Shown: piece after piece, positions 21,801 through 31,900 of the stretch
Position numbering within the stretch: the stretch's first letter is position 1
Layout of the letters: each line of letters starts with the position of its first letter
Assembly (NCBI GenBank): GCA_946902875.1
Contig: OX336340.1
Location: 7,337,739 to 7,401,738 of the forward strand
DNA length: 64,000 bases
Reading direction: 5' to 3'
Source of the DNA: Nematopogon swammerdamellus
Lineage: Eukaryota; Arthropoda; Insecta; Lepidoptera; Adelidae
Program-made: the position numbers and the translations under genes
The notes under the pieces: model-generated
Seen by the model: only the letters and a program-made list of their open reading frames with translations
Told to the model about the DNA's origin: nothing
Database searches by the model: none

Positions 21801-23591
21801 ATAATTTCATTAGCAAATAGAGTTTATTAATCTGACTTAATTTTTTTACGAAATATGGAGAAATTACAGTAATCAAAGTTGCCCGGGAGTCAGGGTGGGG
21901 TAAGCATTATTATAATATAACCTGTGGGAGCCAACAGCTTAAAGGTAGGTTAGACAGACGACCAGACAGACAGACGGCGTAGCCTTAGTAATATGGTCCC
22001 GTATGGATACAGAACCCTAAAAAAACTTGCACTGTTAGAAGTTTTTATTTATTCATATCACATGTAAATATCCGGTTTTTACTTTTGGCACCCCCCCCTC
22101 CGGGGTGAAATTGGCTGCTCCTAAGACTCCAACCTCGAGCTCAACCATCCAGCCTGGCTTGTATAAAAAGCGGCCAAGTGGGTGTCAGGCCACGCGCAGT
22201 GTAGGGTTCCGTAGTTGCGGAACCCTATCAAAATAAATTATTTGATTATTTGTATAATTTTGTAGGGACAATAAATGAATGTTAATTTGAAAAAGTTCTT
22301 CAACAGTGAAATGATGGCTGTTGTTCGTACATTTTATAAGTTGGTCGACTATTACTCGTCAACCTGTACAGCCTACTTAGCTGTGATAGTTTTCCTTTTA
22401 ATTTAGATATATACTGCTGTGAATTTTTTCCCATATTTAATAACAACCGTTTAGCCGGCCGGGGGTGGGGATACTTGACTCTAACAAAAATTAGCACTTA
22501 AAAGCTTAATAATTCGCAAACGGATCCCTAAATCGAAAAATATTTTTCTCAAACCCGCAATATTTTCCAAAGACCTATCCAACGACATCCCACACGATGG
22601 GGTAGACGTGAAAATGTTTTTTAACTAAGGCGCGGACATACAGACAGACGGACGGACATGGCGAAACTATAAGGGTTCCTTGTTGACTACGGAACCCTAA
22701 AAAATCAACCAGCACTTCTAGTTTTGTTTTTGGATACAGATGGCGCGCCTGTTCTACCACGGGCCGCAGTTCGCCATCTTGGATGAGTGCACGAGCGCCG
22801 TCTCTGTGGACGTCGAGGGCTCTATGTACAGATATTGCCGCGAGGTGAGATGCACTTCTACTCATACTTGCTGTATTTACAATTATGCACAATCTTACAT
22901 TTTGGATGTTACTTTTTTTTTATTTCACCAAAAACTTATTCCGTATGTGAAACTGAACTATTTTTAGTCTATTACTTTTTTTTTTATGTAATTTTTTTAT
23001 ATTTTGCGCACTTTTGTATGATGAAAGTAAAATGAAAAATGTCTCAAAATTGTTAGTTATAATAGTTGTTAAGTTTTAGTTGTAGAATCACCCTCTTTCA
23101 GGCTACCGGTTAATGTAACACTGTGTATGTTTTAGATCAATAAAACAATTTCTATCTATATATTTTTTTTTCAGTTCTATCAGTTCAAAACTTCTCTCGT
23201 GCAAATGTAAAAACATAAAGTTGGAATGACAACTATCACCGTGGAACATTTCAAGTTATCAGATTACCTGTTCGAAATAGAGTTAAAAATCACCTCAATT
23301 GTTTGTTAGTAGATATTGGAATGTAGTTTTAAAGGGACGAAATCTATCAATAGTAACGGACGACCGACACAATTTTGTAATAGCTGATATCTTTTAAAGC
23401 TTTGTATGGCCAAAAGCGCTCAATACACTTGTCTTAAACTCCATCACGTTGTGCAGGTGGGTATAACACTGTTCACGGTGTCGCACCGCAAGTCGTTGTG
23501 GACACATCACGACCACTACCTACAGATGGACGGGCGGGGCGGCTACGTGTTCGAGGAGATCGACGGAGAGACCCTCGAGTTCGGCTCATGA
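6840..23591 (+). CDS. ABCD3: ATP-binding cassette sub-family D member 3 (PMP70), peroxisomal half transporter
   Basis: Peroxisomal membrane ABC half transporter; the family imports branched-chain and long-chain acyl-CoA-type substrates for beta-oxidation. Fifteen coding exons join in phase: 6840-6949, 8372-8626, 10871-10940, 11120-11217, 12994-13174, 14170-14239, 14351-14445, 14883-15000, 15561-15658, 17785-17980, 18330-18459, 19523-19697, 21048-21221, 22740-22844 and 23457-23591, giving 669 aa (human about 659). The membrane domain is N-terminal, with the EAA-like NSEEIAFYQ at 285-293. The nucleotide-binding domain shows Walker A GPNGCGKS 483-490, Q-loop Q520, signature LSGGEKQR 581-588, Walker B FAILDE 601-606 and H-loop H635. 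The ATG has an in-frame TGA nine bases upstream (6831-6833). All catalytic residues are intact. Exon 9 is partly triplicated downstream. ABCD1/2 are less likely: the C-terminus [11 protein letters not shown] and VEFGS-like ending (here LEFGS) fit ABCD3. Confidence 0.97.
7944..8198 (+). repeat. SINE with 5S-rRNA-like head (3' truncated), intron 1 of ABCD3
   Basis: The head contains GTTAAGCAACCCTGAGTGCA and TATTTGGATGGGTGAC, resembling the internal control region of 5S rRNA. The body has ATCCCTTCC, TTACTAGGTGGTAGAG and GGTTGATACCACCGCACTG, and ends at CAGTTCAGTGTAGCC. Related copies are at 9198-9513 (-), 59203-59500 (+) and 63440-63715 (-). Confidence 0.75.
8787..9197 (-). repeat. Lepidopteran-type GGGTTCCGTA repeat (reverse copy)
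   Basis: Bounded by AGGGTTCCGTATCC on the left and GCGCACCGAGAG-type plus CTTGGCCGGGTTTT on the right. It contains a (CTGT)n tract and TTGAAATTTTCACAG. It matches 18739-19143 in the opposite orientation, and 22165-22702 contains a related copy. It lies in ABCD3 intron 2, directly abutting the reverse SINE at 9198. Non-coding. Confidence 0.7.
9198..9513 (-). repeat. SINE with 5S-rRNA-like head, near full length, reverse
   Basis: Read on the minus strand it has an A-box-like TAGCTCAGTGGTGCGG, a 5S-like GTACTTGGATGGGTGACCGC, the shared body TTACTAGGTGGTAGGG and GGTTGGTACCGCACTG, then CAGTTCAGTGTAGCC and a 3' part AGGGAAGCACTGACATGG. This copy shows that the fragments at 2241-2362 and 48440-48570 are 3' ends of the same family. 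Confidence 0.75.
10225..10370 (-). mobile_element. LINE fragment
   Basis: AGTCCGACGGCGCCCACGGG, ATTCGGATATTTACGGGGGC and CACATTATGTTTGAAGG are nearly identical to 60055-60165, with a diverged relative at 61280-61380. Translated on the minus strand it reads [14 protein letters not shown], a protein piece that recurs in these copies. It lies in ABCD3 intron 2. Confidence 0.5.
11690..11895 (+). mobile_element. LINE 3' tail with (AAAT)n end
   Basis: The stretch ends with TGACGAATTTGAAATAAATA followed by more AAAT units, a typical LINE 3' terminus. No coding part is recognisable. It lies in ABCD3 intron 4. Confidence 0.35.
13287..13317. repeat. Short perfect inverted repeat in ABCD3 intron 5
   Basis: CGCTCTTGTGAAGG is followed after 3 bp by its exact complement CCTTCACAAGAGCG. 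A stem of 14 bp would form in the nascent transcript. There is no wider repeat context that I can see. Confidence 0.6.
13512..13740 (-). mobile_element. RTE-like LINE C-terminal fragment
   Basis: Translated on the minus strand it reads [20 protein letters not shown] and then WRLALGE, the conserved end of RTE-type reverse transcriptase proteins. It is 5' truncated and decayed, in ABCD3 intron 5. Confidence 0.6.
15178..15325 (-). repeat. Truncated copy of the 335-bp repeat family
   Basis: GTATCCCTAAAATCGGGGTA and AGTAATCGGTGTTG followed by CACGTTTAGCAAAGTAT and GACAAGATAACAATCAAGCA match the reverse copy at 462-945 in the same orientation. It lies in ABCD3 intron 8. Confidence 0.65.
15751..16599. 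mobile_element. 849-bp element with ~47-bp terminal inverted repeats
   Basis: The left end TAGAGAGCGTTCCA..AAATC and the right end pair over about 47 bp with two mismatches, through CGCCGTTATGTTGGCTCC. It is inserted in the middle unit of the exon 9 triplication. The interior at 15845-16070 matches 59805-60030 closely, and the interior minus strand carries a retroelement-like ORF. There is no clear target-site duplication: the expected TG at the junction is missing instead. It probably is a non-autonomous DNA element that carries a LINE-derived segment. Confidence 0.75.
16015..16416 (-). pseudogene. Retroelement-derived ORF fragment with RPD...ELTVPWE motif
   Basis: The 133-residue open stretch contains [20 protein letters not shown], then VPWE, and later [13 protein letters not shown]. 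This pattern recurs at the C-terminus of many invertebrate reverse-transcriptase-like proteins. The RPD..ELT spacing is reminiscent of a PD-(D/E)XK nuclease fold, but that is an inference. The reverse transcriptase domain itself is absent. The ORF sits wholly inside the TIR element within ABCD3 intron 9 and is unlikely to be expressed as a functional protein. Confidence 0.5.
17255..17525 (+). mobile_element. CR1/Jockey-like LINE C-terminal fragment
   Basis: Translation gives [19 protein letters not shown], later RGHSLKLDV and [19 protein letters not shown] before a stop. This is the conserved C-terminal tail of CR1/Jockey-type reverse transcriptase ORFs (RRxRGDLIETYK...WNxLP). Only about 90 codons remain. 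It ends about 260 bp before ABCD3 exon 10. Confidence 0.7.
18035..18125 (-). repeat. tRNA-derived SINE head, reverse
   Basis: The minus strand shows an A-box-like TGCGTAGTTGG and a B-box-like GGTTGGAATCC with one mismatch, spaced as in a tRNA. The acceptor stem does not pair, so this is a SINE head rather than a working tRNA gene. It lies in ABCD3 intron 10. Confidence 0.5.
18739..19143 (+). repeat. Lepidopteran-type GGGTTCCGTA repeat
   Basis: Starts with AAAACCGGCCAAGTGCAAG, CACCGAGGGTTCC and GCCATGACATGG, contains GTGAAAATTTCAACGGGCTA and an ACAGACAGAC run, and ends GGAACCCTAAAAA. It mirrors 8787-9197 and lies in ABCD3 intron 11. Confidence 0.7.
19755..19936 (+). mobile_element. Helitron-like non-autonomous element
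   Basis: Contains ACTTGAGAACCACTGAACCG and ends with GGAGCCGCGGGCACAGCTAG, the CTAG-type end seen also at 3730-3782 and 54410-54437. Non-coding; in ABCD3 intron 12. Confidence 0.45.
19990..20125 (-). repeat. tRNA-derived SINE head, reverse
   Basis: Minus-strand B-box GGTTCGAATCC is intact, and a diverged A-box-like stretch lies near the GTGGGTTGCCGAGCG end. It is related to the SINE heads at 21640-21715 (-) and 47283-47360 (+). In ABCD3 intron 12. Confidence 0.5.
20235..20451. mobile_element. Foldback element, ~85-bp arms
   Basis: The left arm, from GTTTTCATTTCACGAAGGCA to GTAGAGAACGACTCG, pairs with the right arm CGAGTTCGTTCTCTAC to TGCCTTCGTAAAATGAAAAC with few mismatches. The centre holds about 50 bp. 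There is no coding capacity. It lies in ABCD3 intron 12 and would fold into a long hairpin in the pre-mRNA. Confidence 0.8.
20540..21005 (+). repeat. Repeat-derived segment sharing a block with the 51.7-kb LINE region
   Basis: TTTCTCGCGATTACGAGAA and the following ACAATAGA..GAGG.TGTATGGTT..TAAA block (about 20870-20935) also occur at 51768-51840. The upstream part contains GGCCGTATAGGCCGCGGCCT. No intact ORF. It lies just before ABCD3 exon 13. Confidence 0.45.
21400..21715. repeat. tRNA-headed SINE, opposite in order to the 47.3-kb copy
   Basis: The head lies at 21635-21715 on the minus strand, with A-box TGGCCGAGTGG and a B-box GGTTCGAATCC. The body carries TTACTAGGTGGTAGGCTCAA and GGTTGGTACCACCGTACTGG (both on the minus strand) and a TAGTCCAGTATAGCC end. 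It is very similar to 47283-47690. In ABCD3 intron 13. Confidence 0.75.
21955..22702 (+). repeat. One partial and one fuller copy of the GGGTTCCGTA repeat
   Basis: A short 3' fragment, ACAGACAGACGGCGTAGCCT through AGAACCCTAAAAAA, lies at 21957-22025. A longer copy, from AAAAAGCGGCCAAGTGGGTG at 22165 to CGGAACCCTAAAAAA near 22702, includes GTAGGGTTCCGTAG and an ACAGACAGACGGACGG run. Both are in ABCD3 intron 13, immediately upstream of exon 14. Confidence 0.55.
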
Positions 23592-26500
23592 GTCCCTCGC
23601 GACACGCCCAGCGGCAGACCACGGCGCCGTAGAACTCCGCATTACAATAAGTTCACCTATTGCGAAGCACAGTCCAGTGTAGCCAAGCACAACTTTGTAT
23701 GCTTGCCTCGTCACGAATGTGATCTAGCTCAATGTAAACTGAGGACCTTTTCCGAGAGCTTTCTGAGTTATAGCCACTAATCTCCTGTTAGGGGTCGCAT
23801 ATGGGTGGGTCATTTTAGACTGTGGCACATTTCCTTTCGCTTACCGTAAGACACATTTGCTTAATGTTTAATTTATTAATTAATTATCCCTAAATCCATA
23901 TAAAACATATTGTGCTTAAGTTTTATATCATGAAATATAATTCAATTGAACAGAGAAACTGTGTGTGTGCAGATCATATCTGCATTATTGTAGTGCAATA
24001 TTTGAGATAAACTTAAAGTATTTTTATTTACATGAAAAAGCACATTGGACAAATAACATGAGAATAAGTAATTCAAGACCAGACCACTTTATCTTACTGA
24101 GCGCTGCATATTTTTTTTTTATCTAGCTGTTTGAATGTGTGTACCTACATAGGTATACCAACCTATACCTAGATTCATAGGGTTATGTTTTCTCTTATCG
24201 ATAATGCACAGGGCAGTTAATTTTCTAAACCTGCAGAAATAACAATTTGAAAAGTATTCTACACAGATCACTATAGAATATGTTGTTCAAAAATCTTTAC
24301 AAGACAGTGATGAAGAATTTTAAATATACTTCTAAGGGCAAGGTCCAACTGAATGTTTTTCACAAAGATTATGGGTATGTGCTACCTACAGTATACCAGA
24401 TTATGATTGCTACTACAAAAATGTACTTCTATTTTCTTCCCATATTATTTGAATGTGTTTGTATGTATGTACATATTATGTACTCGTATGTGATGAAAGC
24501 AACAGAAGTGGTAGGTTAGGTTATTAAATGTGTCACAACTTAACAAATTTTTTTTTAAATAAACTTCAAATAAATTGAACCTAGGAGGCTAGGTGAAGAT
24601 TAGTTTAGAATTTATTTATAAAATGAGGTATCATTTTAAATAGATATGTACGGATAAAAAACAGGTGGATAGAACAAATGATAATTTTTTTTTATTTCTA
24701 TTAAAATTATCCAATAATTTATAATGAACTTGTATGAAAAGTTTTTCAAGTGAAATATGAAGGTAAATGAGCATCGGTGTGGCAGCTGTGTCTCTGTGAC
24801 CAGTAAGTACTTATTCATTGAATGCATTTTTATAATACTCCTCAGATAAAAAAATCTTACGAAAATCTTATTTATGTGACATGGTTTCTTTACTTCTTAA
24901 ATCAATTCACTGTATAAGTTTACACAAATATAAAGAAATGTAAATGTACACATAATGTTCATTGTATATACAAGTGTCCAGCGGCAGCGGCTGGACACCT
25001 TGTACGTATATATACACACTGTGTGTCGATATATTGTTTTGGCATGACACTAATAAGTAAGGTAATTGTGGCAGGAAGCCTAACAAGTGTAAGGACAGAA
25101 AGGAAACATATTTCTTTATGTTATTATTAATAATGAGATAATTAATAAATAACACAGGTGTGTTAAATGTGATTCATGTTATCTTTCGAAAGATCTGCTG
25201 CCTCTTAGATGCTGGTTCCATAGTAAACACTTTTACTCGACACTTCAACACTTGAAATCGAAATTGAACTCTTACATGTCTTTTGTCAAAAAATTACTTT
25301 CTTTGCATTAAGACCAAATACATAAGTTAGAAAATGTGGTGTGTGGGACACTTGGGTAAGTAGTTAAGTATATTATATAGTGTTTGTTTGGTAATGGTAT
25401 TAAAAATATTTTGTCACGTTGAACACAAATTGAAGGTGGAAAGTAGGGTTTCTGATTTCTCAACTTATTTTATTCTCGGAGCTCGAGAATTTTGGACAAA
25501 TTTCCTAATAGTAAGTTGTGATTACAATAAGGTATATTCATCTTTATTTAATCGCCAAAATCATGGGTATAAATTTACAGTGTTACCATAACGGTGGAAG
25601 GTGTAAAATGCGAAAATAAATTCCTCGCCGCGGCATGCGCCGCCCGCGCTTAGTTCCATACAAATTGTCTGGGATGGATTGCCATGCCCGCACCCCGCAC
25701 TGTGTTTCTGGCCTCATAGTAAAGAACTTTGGACTGACACTTTTGCTTTCTATTCTTTTTTAGTTCCTTCGAAAGAAAATGAATATAGCTACATTTTGAT
25801 ATAAAAAAGTGAAGTGTTATGGATTTAGATTTATAAATGTACCTATTTGAAGTTCAGTAACCTATTAATGAATTTACGGGATAACTTAAAATATATTTGT
25901 TTATTACAATACGTAGCTTTGTTCATCGTGTTGACAAAACAGGAATCGTTGTAATATCGACCAATATATTAATTTTATTATGGGTAACAGCAATAGTAAA
26001 ATGAGAGCACGCAGAGTGGTTGCATCAATGTACCCGGGCACGCGATATTTTGCATCAATTTGACACTGGGCACTTAAGTGCCTAATTAACCATTGTACCT
26101 TATTTATCATACTTTTCACTTCATGCGACGTGAACATGATTATTCTGAACAAAATCTGTCACAACTTTTTTAAAATCAATTTTTATTATTAATGTAGGAA
26201 TCTTTACGTGTATTGCAAAGTTTATTATAGTTTCACCATTTCTCGAGTTCTTCAATTCTCAACACTTTCTCGTCTCGAGTCAGGCCAGCTTTCCTGGGAA
26301 CTGTCGCTTCGAGTAATCTCGAGCAGAAACCCTAGTGCAAAGACTGAACAGCCTTAGCTGCAAACATTTGATTTTCGATTAAAAAAATTTTAAGGTTAAA
26401 ATAAGATATAAACTGTTTGGCGCTTAGGCTCTTCTGCCTTTACACAGTCGAAATAATGTACTATAATATTGTATAGAAATATATACATTCACATCTGATG

Positions 26501-28650
26501 AGGTGCAATATCAACCATGTCCTTTGAATAGTAGAAAAATTCAAAAGCCTGCCATTCGTCCAGTAGACTGGTACTCACCCAGTCTACTGCAGCTTACATC
26601 ACCACTCCATACCTGATATACGTGAGAGTCTACTTTTTTATAATTTATCTCTTAGTTGCACACTGAAAGAAATAATGAAGGATTTTTTATAATGTCTCTG
26701 ACAAATTTATTTTACATATTCATACGACTTGCAGTGCAAAACGTTTTTATAGTTTACTCTTTATGTATTTATTTTACAGTCAGTCTAGTTTTGCATAAAG
26801 AAGAGGAGCCTAAGTGTCAGCTCACACCGAGACACGACGTGAAGAGGCGCGCAGTTGCTTTAAGAAGCTAGCTGTTGTTCTCACGATAGCCCGCACTACG
26901 TAAAGCGGCACCGCGAGGTGTATCGCGACGCTGTGAAGCGAATTTTTGCGGATTTGCGCGGTGTGGTATTGGGAGGTAGCGCTGTGTTGTGCTACACAGC
27001 GCGTCACCGCACGGCGTGTTGGAATGCATCGGATTTAAACGGTCGCTATTAATATTTATTATTTAAGTTACATAATACACGCGGACAAAGTCGCTGGCAT
27101 CAGCTAATTTTATTATATGGTGTAAAGTATAGGTTTCCGTACCCAAAGGTACAAAGGGATATGGTATCGAAACAAAAATATCAATACTTTGGAATGGTGG
27201 AGACAAGCTGCAGCGGCGGCTTCGCGATACACCTCTCAACTCTGCTTGAGACAACGTGTGTTCTCTCAAGTATCTGCGCACCGCGTCGGGTCTCGGCTCT
27301 TGCGGTGACCGGCGAGACGTCCCGCAGCACAGCGCAGGGCGGAGTAACGAGCCGTGTTTCGACACGGGTCTAGTTCGCTTTCGCGCTCACTAAAATGTCT
27401 ACCTTGTTGGGTAGTAAACAAGTTCTATATTGTATATCTATCTTGAAAAGTGCACGCCGAATCGCTTCGAGTCTCGGTTTTCAGTTGACCCTTACTTCAG
27501 ATTACGGCAAATAACATCATCTGCATGTGGACATTTTGTTACAAGATTTAAATAAATTCAAGCTTTTCACTTTTAATTTTGTGTATTTCTCTTGAAATGT
27601 CCTATCACTTTGACTCATTCATTACACTTTCAATACATTCGATTTTGTTACTTTATTTTTACGCTCATTTATTTCATTAAACAATAAGTGTTCACCGACT
27701 CTTGTTACCAATAATTCTTACTAACAAAATGTTACCAGAGCACCCGGTGCCACTAAGCTCTACTGCTGCTGCTGCAGTTTATTGTAACGGTTTTGTTATA
27801 AATCATCTGAAATTCTTACCATTTATATACTTTATATGAATGTCTTTAGTATGCAAATCCTGTAGTACTTATTTTAGTATCTCTATTAATATTTTAGCGA
27901 AATTTCTTTGAGGTTTTTTAACACTTGGTTCCATTGTTATTTTATTTTTCTACAAACATATTTTCTGTGATAGATATAATAAATAATACTTTGAATTATG
28001 TTAATTTTAATCGGTGCTTCAATAAAACTTTCGGGCGAAATATTGATTTTTATTTCATGTATTCCATCAAGTACAACATAAATAAACCCTAACCATCCCT
28101 AACATAGGTAGGTAACATGTTCAACCTACAGTGATATTTTTATAATCACAGTACACATGTAAAGATGTGGCCATTTTAAAATAATGATGATAAAAATTAT
28201 TTTGAAATAAATTTGAAATAACATCAAGCAATGAAATATTATTATCTTCTCTCATATTATTATTAATATAGGGAATATCTTTTAATGTCCTTGTATCTAG
28301 CTCATTGACTTATCTATTTAGTACTATTTATTTTAATTTGAAACTGATTGAGAGTAGTGCACAGCGATCATGAAAGAGTCCTTCCGTGCTAGTAGTGGTA
28401 CAAGGCAAGTACAATTAAGTATGTCATGTATTCAAGAGGAAATATTTAAATTAAACGTGTCGATCCTAGAGTGATAAGTTTTTTTGTTAGCAATATCATT
28501 TCAAACTACTTATGCTAGCTGCTGGATAAGAATGCGCCGTAATTTCAGCTACAACATTATACTTCACAAGTTCAAAGCGCAAAGTAGATGATTCCTAGCG
28601 AATTTCCCTATTTTCGTCACTACCGGAAAACAATTTGCATTATTTGAAAA
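23592..28650. other. Intergenic region between ABCD3 and midnolin
   Basis: Contains the ABCD3 3' UTR and AT-rich spacer. AATAAA-type signals occur near 24556 and 24570, but the true cleavage site cannot be chosen. A small hairpin GTGTCCAGC/GCTGGACAC sits near 24973-24998. The ORFs here are short, show no recognisable domain and have no splice support. See 26800-27480 for a GC-rich patch. Confidence 0.6.
26800..27480. other. Unexplained GC-rich patch in AT-rich spacer
   Basis: Base composition rises sharply here against the flanks, with many CG dinucleotides (for example AGCGGCACCGCGAGG and CGCACCGCGTCGGG). There is no ORF of recognisable type on either strand and no match to other repeats in the window. 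It could be an unclassified repeat, an enhancer or the 5' end of a non-coding transcript. Confidence 0.35.
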
Positions 28651-28679
28651 TTTACCGCCGCCCGAGGCGTCGCCGTTAG

Positions 28680-28739
28680 CCAATCACGTCACCCAAGCTG
28701 CATCAGCTGGTTTACATGTTCGCTCTTTACACCTATAAA
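28680..28739 (+). promoter_or_regulatory. Possible midnolin core promoter: CCAAT, CRE half-site, TATA
   Basis: CCAAT at 28680-28684 is followed by CACGTCA (28685-28691, a CRE-like half-site). TATAAA lies at 28734-28739, about 218 bp before the midnolin ATG. The spacing is plausible for a pol II core promoter with proximal elements. No transcription start is proven. Confidence 0.35.
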
Positions 28740-28956
28740 CTTCCCATTTACTAGTATTTTACTAGTTTTGTCTCCCTCATCGAATACGCAAAGAAAGAGT
28801 CTTATCTATTGAACAAAAGTGTCCACGGGCGTGTGCCGAGCGCAAGAACACAGTCGTTATAACGGGATAGTCCGAGGTGGGTTCGCTCCGCGGAGTCACA
28901 CGCGCCACATCGACCTGCTGTGTAGTGATAGTGTACAGTGCAACCAGTGAGAACTG

Positions 28957-31900
28957 ATGGAGCGCGCAAGCGAAGGTGGCAGCTTCACGCTGGACGTGCA
29001 AAGCACGACCGGCGGGAGCTTCACGCTCAACCTCGACCGCGCTGTCACCGTCGACCAGCTGAAGAAACTCGTCTCCAGGCGTCTCAAGCTCTCCAAGGAT
29101 CGCATCTGTCTGCTGCACCGCGAGCGGTGAGTACTCTAAATCCCTTGCTGCCTCGCCTCGAACGATTCCACTTGTAAGGGTATTGTAGGAAGCGACGCGT
29201 CGGATGACGCATAGCGCTCTAATATCGCGTGATAACAAAACCATAAAGTTCTCTTTTTAATTCGGGGTAGCTTCGCTTCCAGCAGTGGGATCTCATCGAT
29301 GAGGTCGCATGCGAGATACTCGTCTCCTGAGTACACGATGCAGAGGAGCGCGCGTCGTGCAGCACCTAAAAGTAGGCGTTTGTTTTGTACAGACAACTGC
29401 GCGAGGGCACGCTGGAAGAGAACGGGTTAGCGGACGGCGCGCGAGTGATACTGCTGCCCAGCGTGGAGACGGGACTCCTGGTGCGTACCCCTCGCTACTA
29501 TCATCCCTCCCGCGAACATCCGGGTTTACCTATTGTCAATATCTTATTCAGTTAGGTGTTTAGTGTCGACACGGATGTTTCGCAACTCCAGATGTCAGAA
29601 TAGGAACCATAGTTTGTGCAAGATACTCTCAAAATCGTGTGTTCACACGTCATTGATACAAATTGATCTATAAACTGATCACCTTTGTACCTAAAATGTT
29701 TGCCTTACACTTGTTACTGGCTTATGTGATTTTGTAGATAGGCATGAGTTGTAGGTACACTGAGCTAAGTATTTAGCAAACATTTTTATGCAAACACATC
29801 GTGGCCTCTGAACCAATGCACGCATGCGTGCTGCTTTACTCATAGACACAGTCAAATTGTAATAGTTTTAAAATCTTAATAAATAGGTATGTGGTAGATA
29901 GATAGATAGATAGAAAATTCTTTATTGCTCCAGTAAACATTAAACAGTAACAAATACATTGGAAAATTTACATAAGGTACAAAGGCGGACTTATCCCTTA
30001 CAGAGATTTCTTACAGTCAACCTTTGGATGTTTGAGATTCGATAATATAGTGGAATGTAAGTAGGTAGTAGCAAAAGGGTTGCGTGACAATTGAAGATAA
30101 AAATAATAATAAGAATACTTATTAACAATACATATAAGTACATGCTAGTAAAATATAAGCCATACATGTTTAATACATATAAATTACGAAATATATAGAA
30201 TATTATGTACAAATAAATATACATACATACATACTTGTCCATCCAGGTAAGTATGAAACAAAAGTGGTTTTTGTTTTTTAGGTTTTTACTTCACTAGGTT
30301 ATACCTAATATGTTATCTATCTCAAGAATATATTCTTACTGAAAGCAATTCAAGGTGAGATCGCGACAGTTTTCCATACACATAGAGTTGTTTCCCGCGC
30401 TGCGCAGCACAGTGCCGCGATTAGTTACTATATACGATTAGTTTTCATTTTAATGCATTATTTTTCAGAGCCAAAGAACTGAGAACTCGGTGATGCAGGC
30501 TCTGGAGTCCCTCAACGACACGCAGGTAAATGATTTCCTCAGCGGGAAGTCCCCGCTCAACCTGACGATGCGGCTCGGAGACCACACGATGCTGATCCAG
30601 CTACAGCTGTCCACGCTCAACCCTAGCTCGCACTGCACGCGGCGAGCTGCCGACGCGCCCGCCGGCTCCGCCGCGCGCACGCGCCGCGACACTGCCGACC
30701 AATCCACCTCCACTACTCCCAAGAAATTCACCTCATCCTCCGACACATCGTCGCCGCCCGCCAAAACTTCTAAAACCAAGGACTGCGACGACAAACAGAG
30801 GAGCAAGGATTTGAGCATACAAAATGCATTCGACCTCGTCCGGTCGCTCGCTGAAATGAAGGAGCTGGATGAACTGGGGCGGCTGATGGACACAGAGGCT
30901 GACAGCAGCGACGAGGAGACGCCGGTGCCACGCCCGCGCGCCGACGTCTCTCCCATCAGGTCCCTCTCCAAGCTCGTCTCCAGTCCAGGCGAGCGCTCAC
31001 AACCCGACGAGGCCGCCACCAAGTATGTTCCCCTTCCGAGTTCGGTCAAACACAATCTCATCAAAATGCTCCCGGCGACGGAGGAAGGTGACGGGGAGGC
31101 CGGCGCGCCTGCAGACCCGACCATGACCGACCCGATCGCAGCCAACCTCACCTCGTGCCTCTGCTCGAGTCTCAACCCGGGCTTCCCCTGCGAGAGCGAG
31201 TGTCGCCCGGAGACCGCACCCGCTGCGGAACCGCTGACCACCGATGATGCAGAGATGAGTGAGGAGCAGGGCTCCTTCCTCACCGAGAGCACCCTCGACG
31301 AGTACCCCATGGAGAACTTCTTCAACAATGCTGTGGACCAGGGACTATTTGAGGATGCCGAGGAGGTGTCGGTGGACCGTGAAATTTCGAATCTGGCGCG
31401 CTCTGCGCCGGCGAGTGTGACGGCGACGGCGGGTGCGGGGGCGGCGCCGGCGCGGAGCGGCGACTCCGCCGTCGCCGAACCGCTGCCCTCATTCCAGAAC
31501 CTCAACGACACAAACAAGAACAAACGGCTGCACTATCTACTGCACAAGACGTCCAAGTACAAGCACCCCATATCGCAGAACAAGCAGAAGGCCTTCATGC
31601 AGTCAGTAGTGAACAAACACATCAAGCGGAGCCTGTCCCGGCAGGACGGCGCGCAGCCCTCCACTTCGCGCGCCGAGAGAGCTCCATCCCCGAGGAAGCT
31701 GGCGCTGCTGCACCTCCCCGAGGACGACAGTCCTCAGCCGTCGACGTCTCGACACAGCCCCAAGCTGTTCAAAGTTCCCGACGTGCCCAAAGCGAAATCT
31801 CAGCCGACCTCGCTGTCGTTCCCAGATACGAAGGCGCTTATCGAAGCGTCCAAGAACCTCACGCAGACTCTGAAGAAGCTCTCGAAGGAAGTGCTGATCA

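Noticed and set aside
30465..31523. 352-codon open frame on the minus strand
   Set aside because: It is antisense to the large midnolin exon 3, whose plus-strand frame carries recognisable Catch sequence and splices in phase. The GC-rich codon bias creates the antisense frame.
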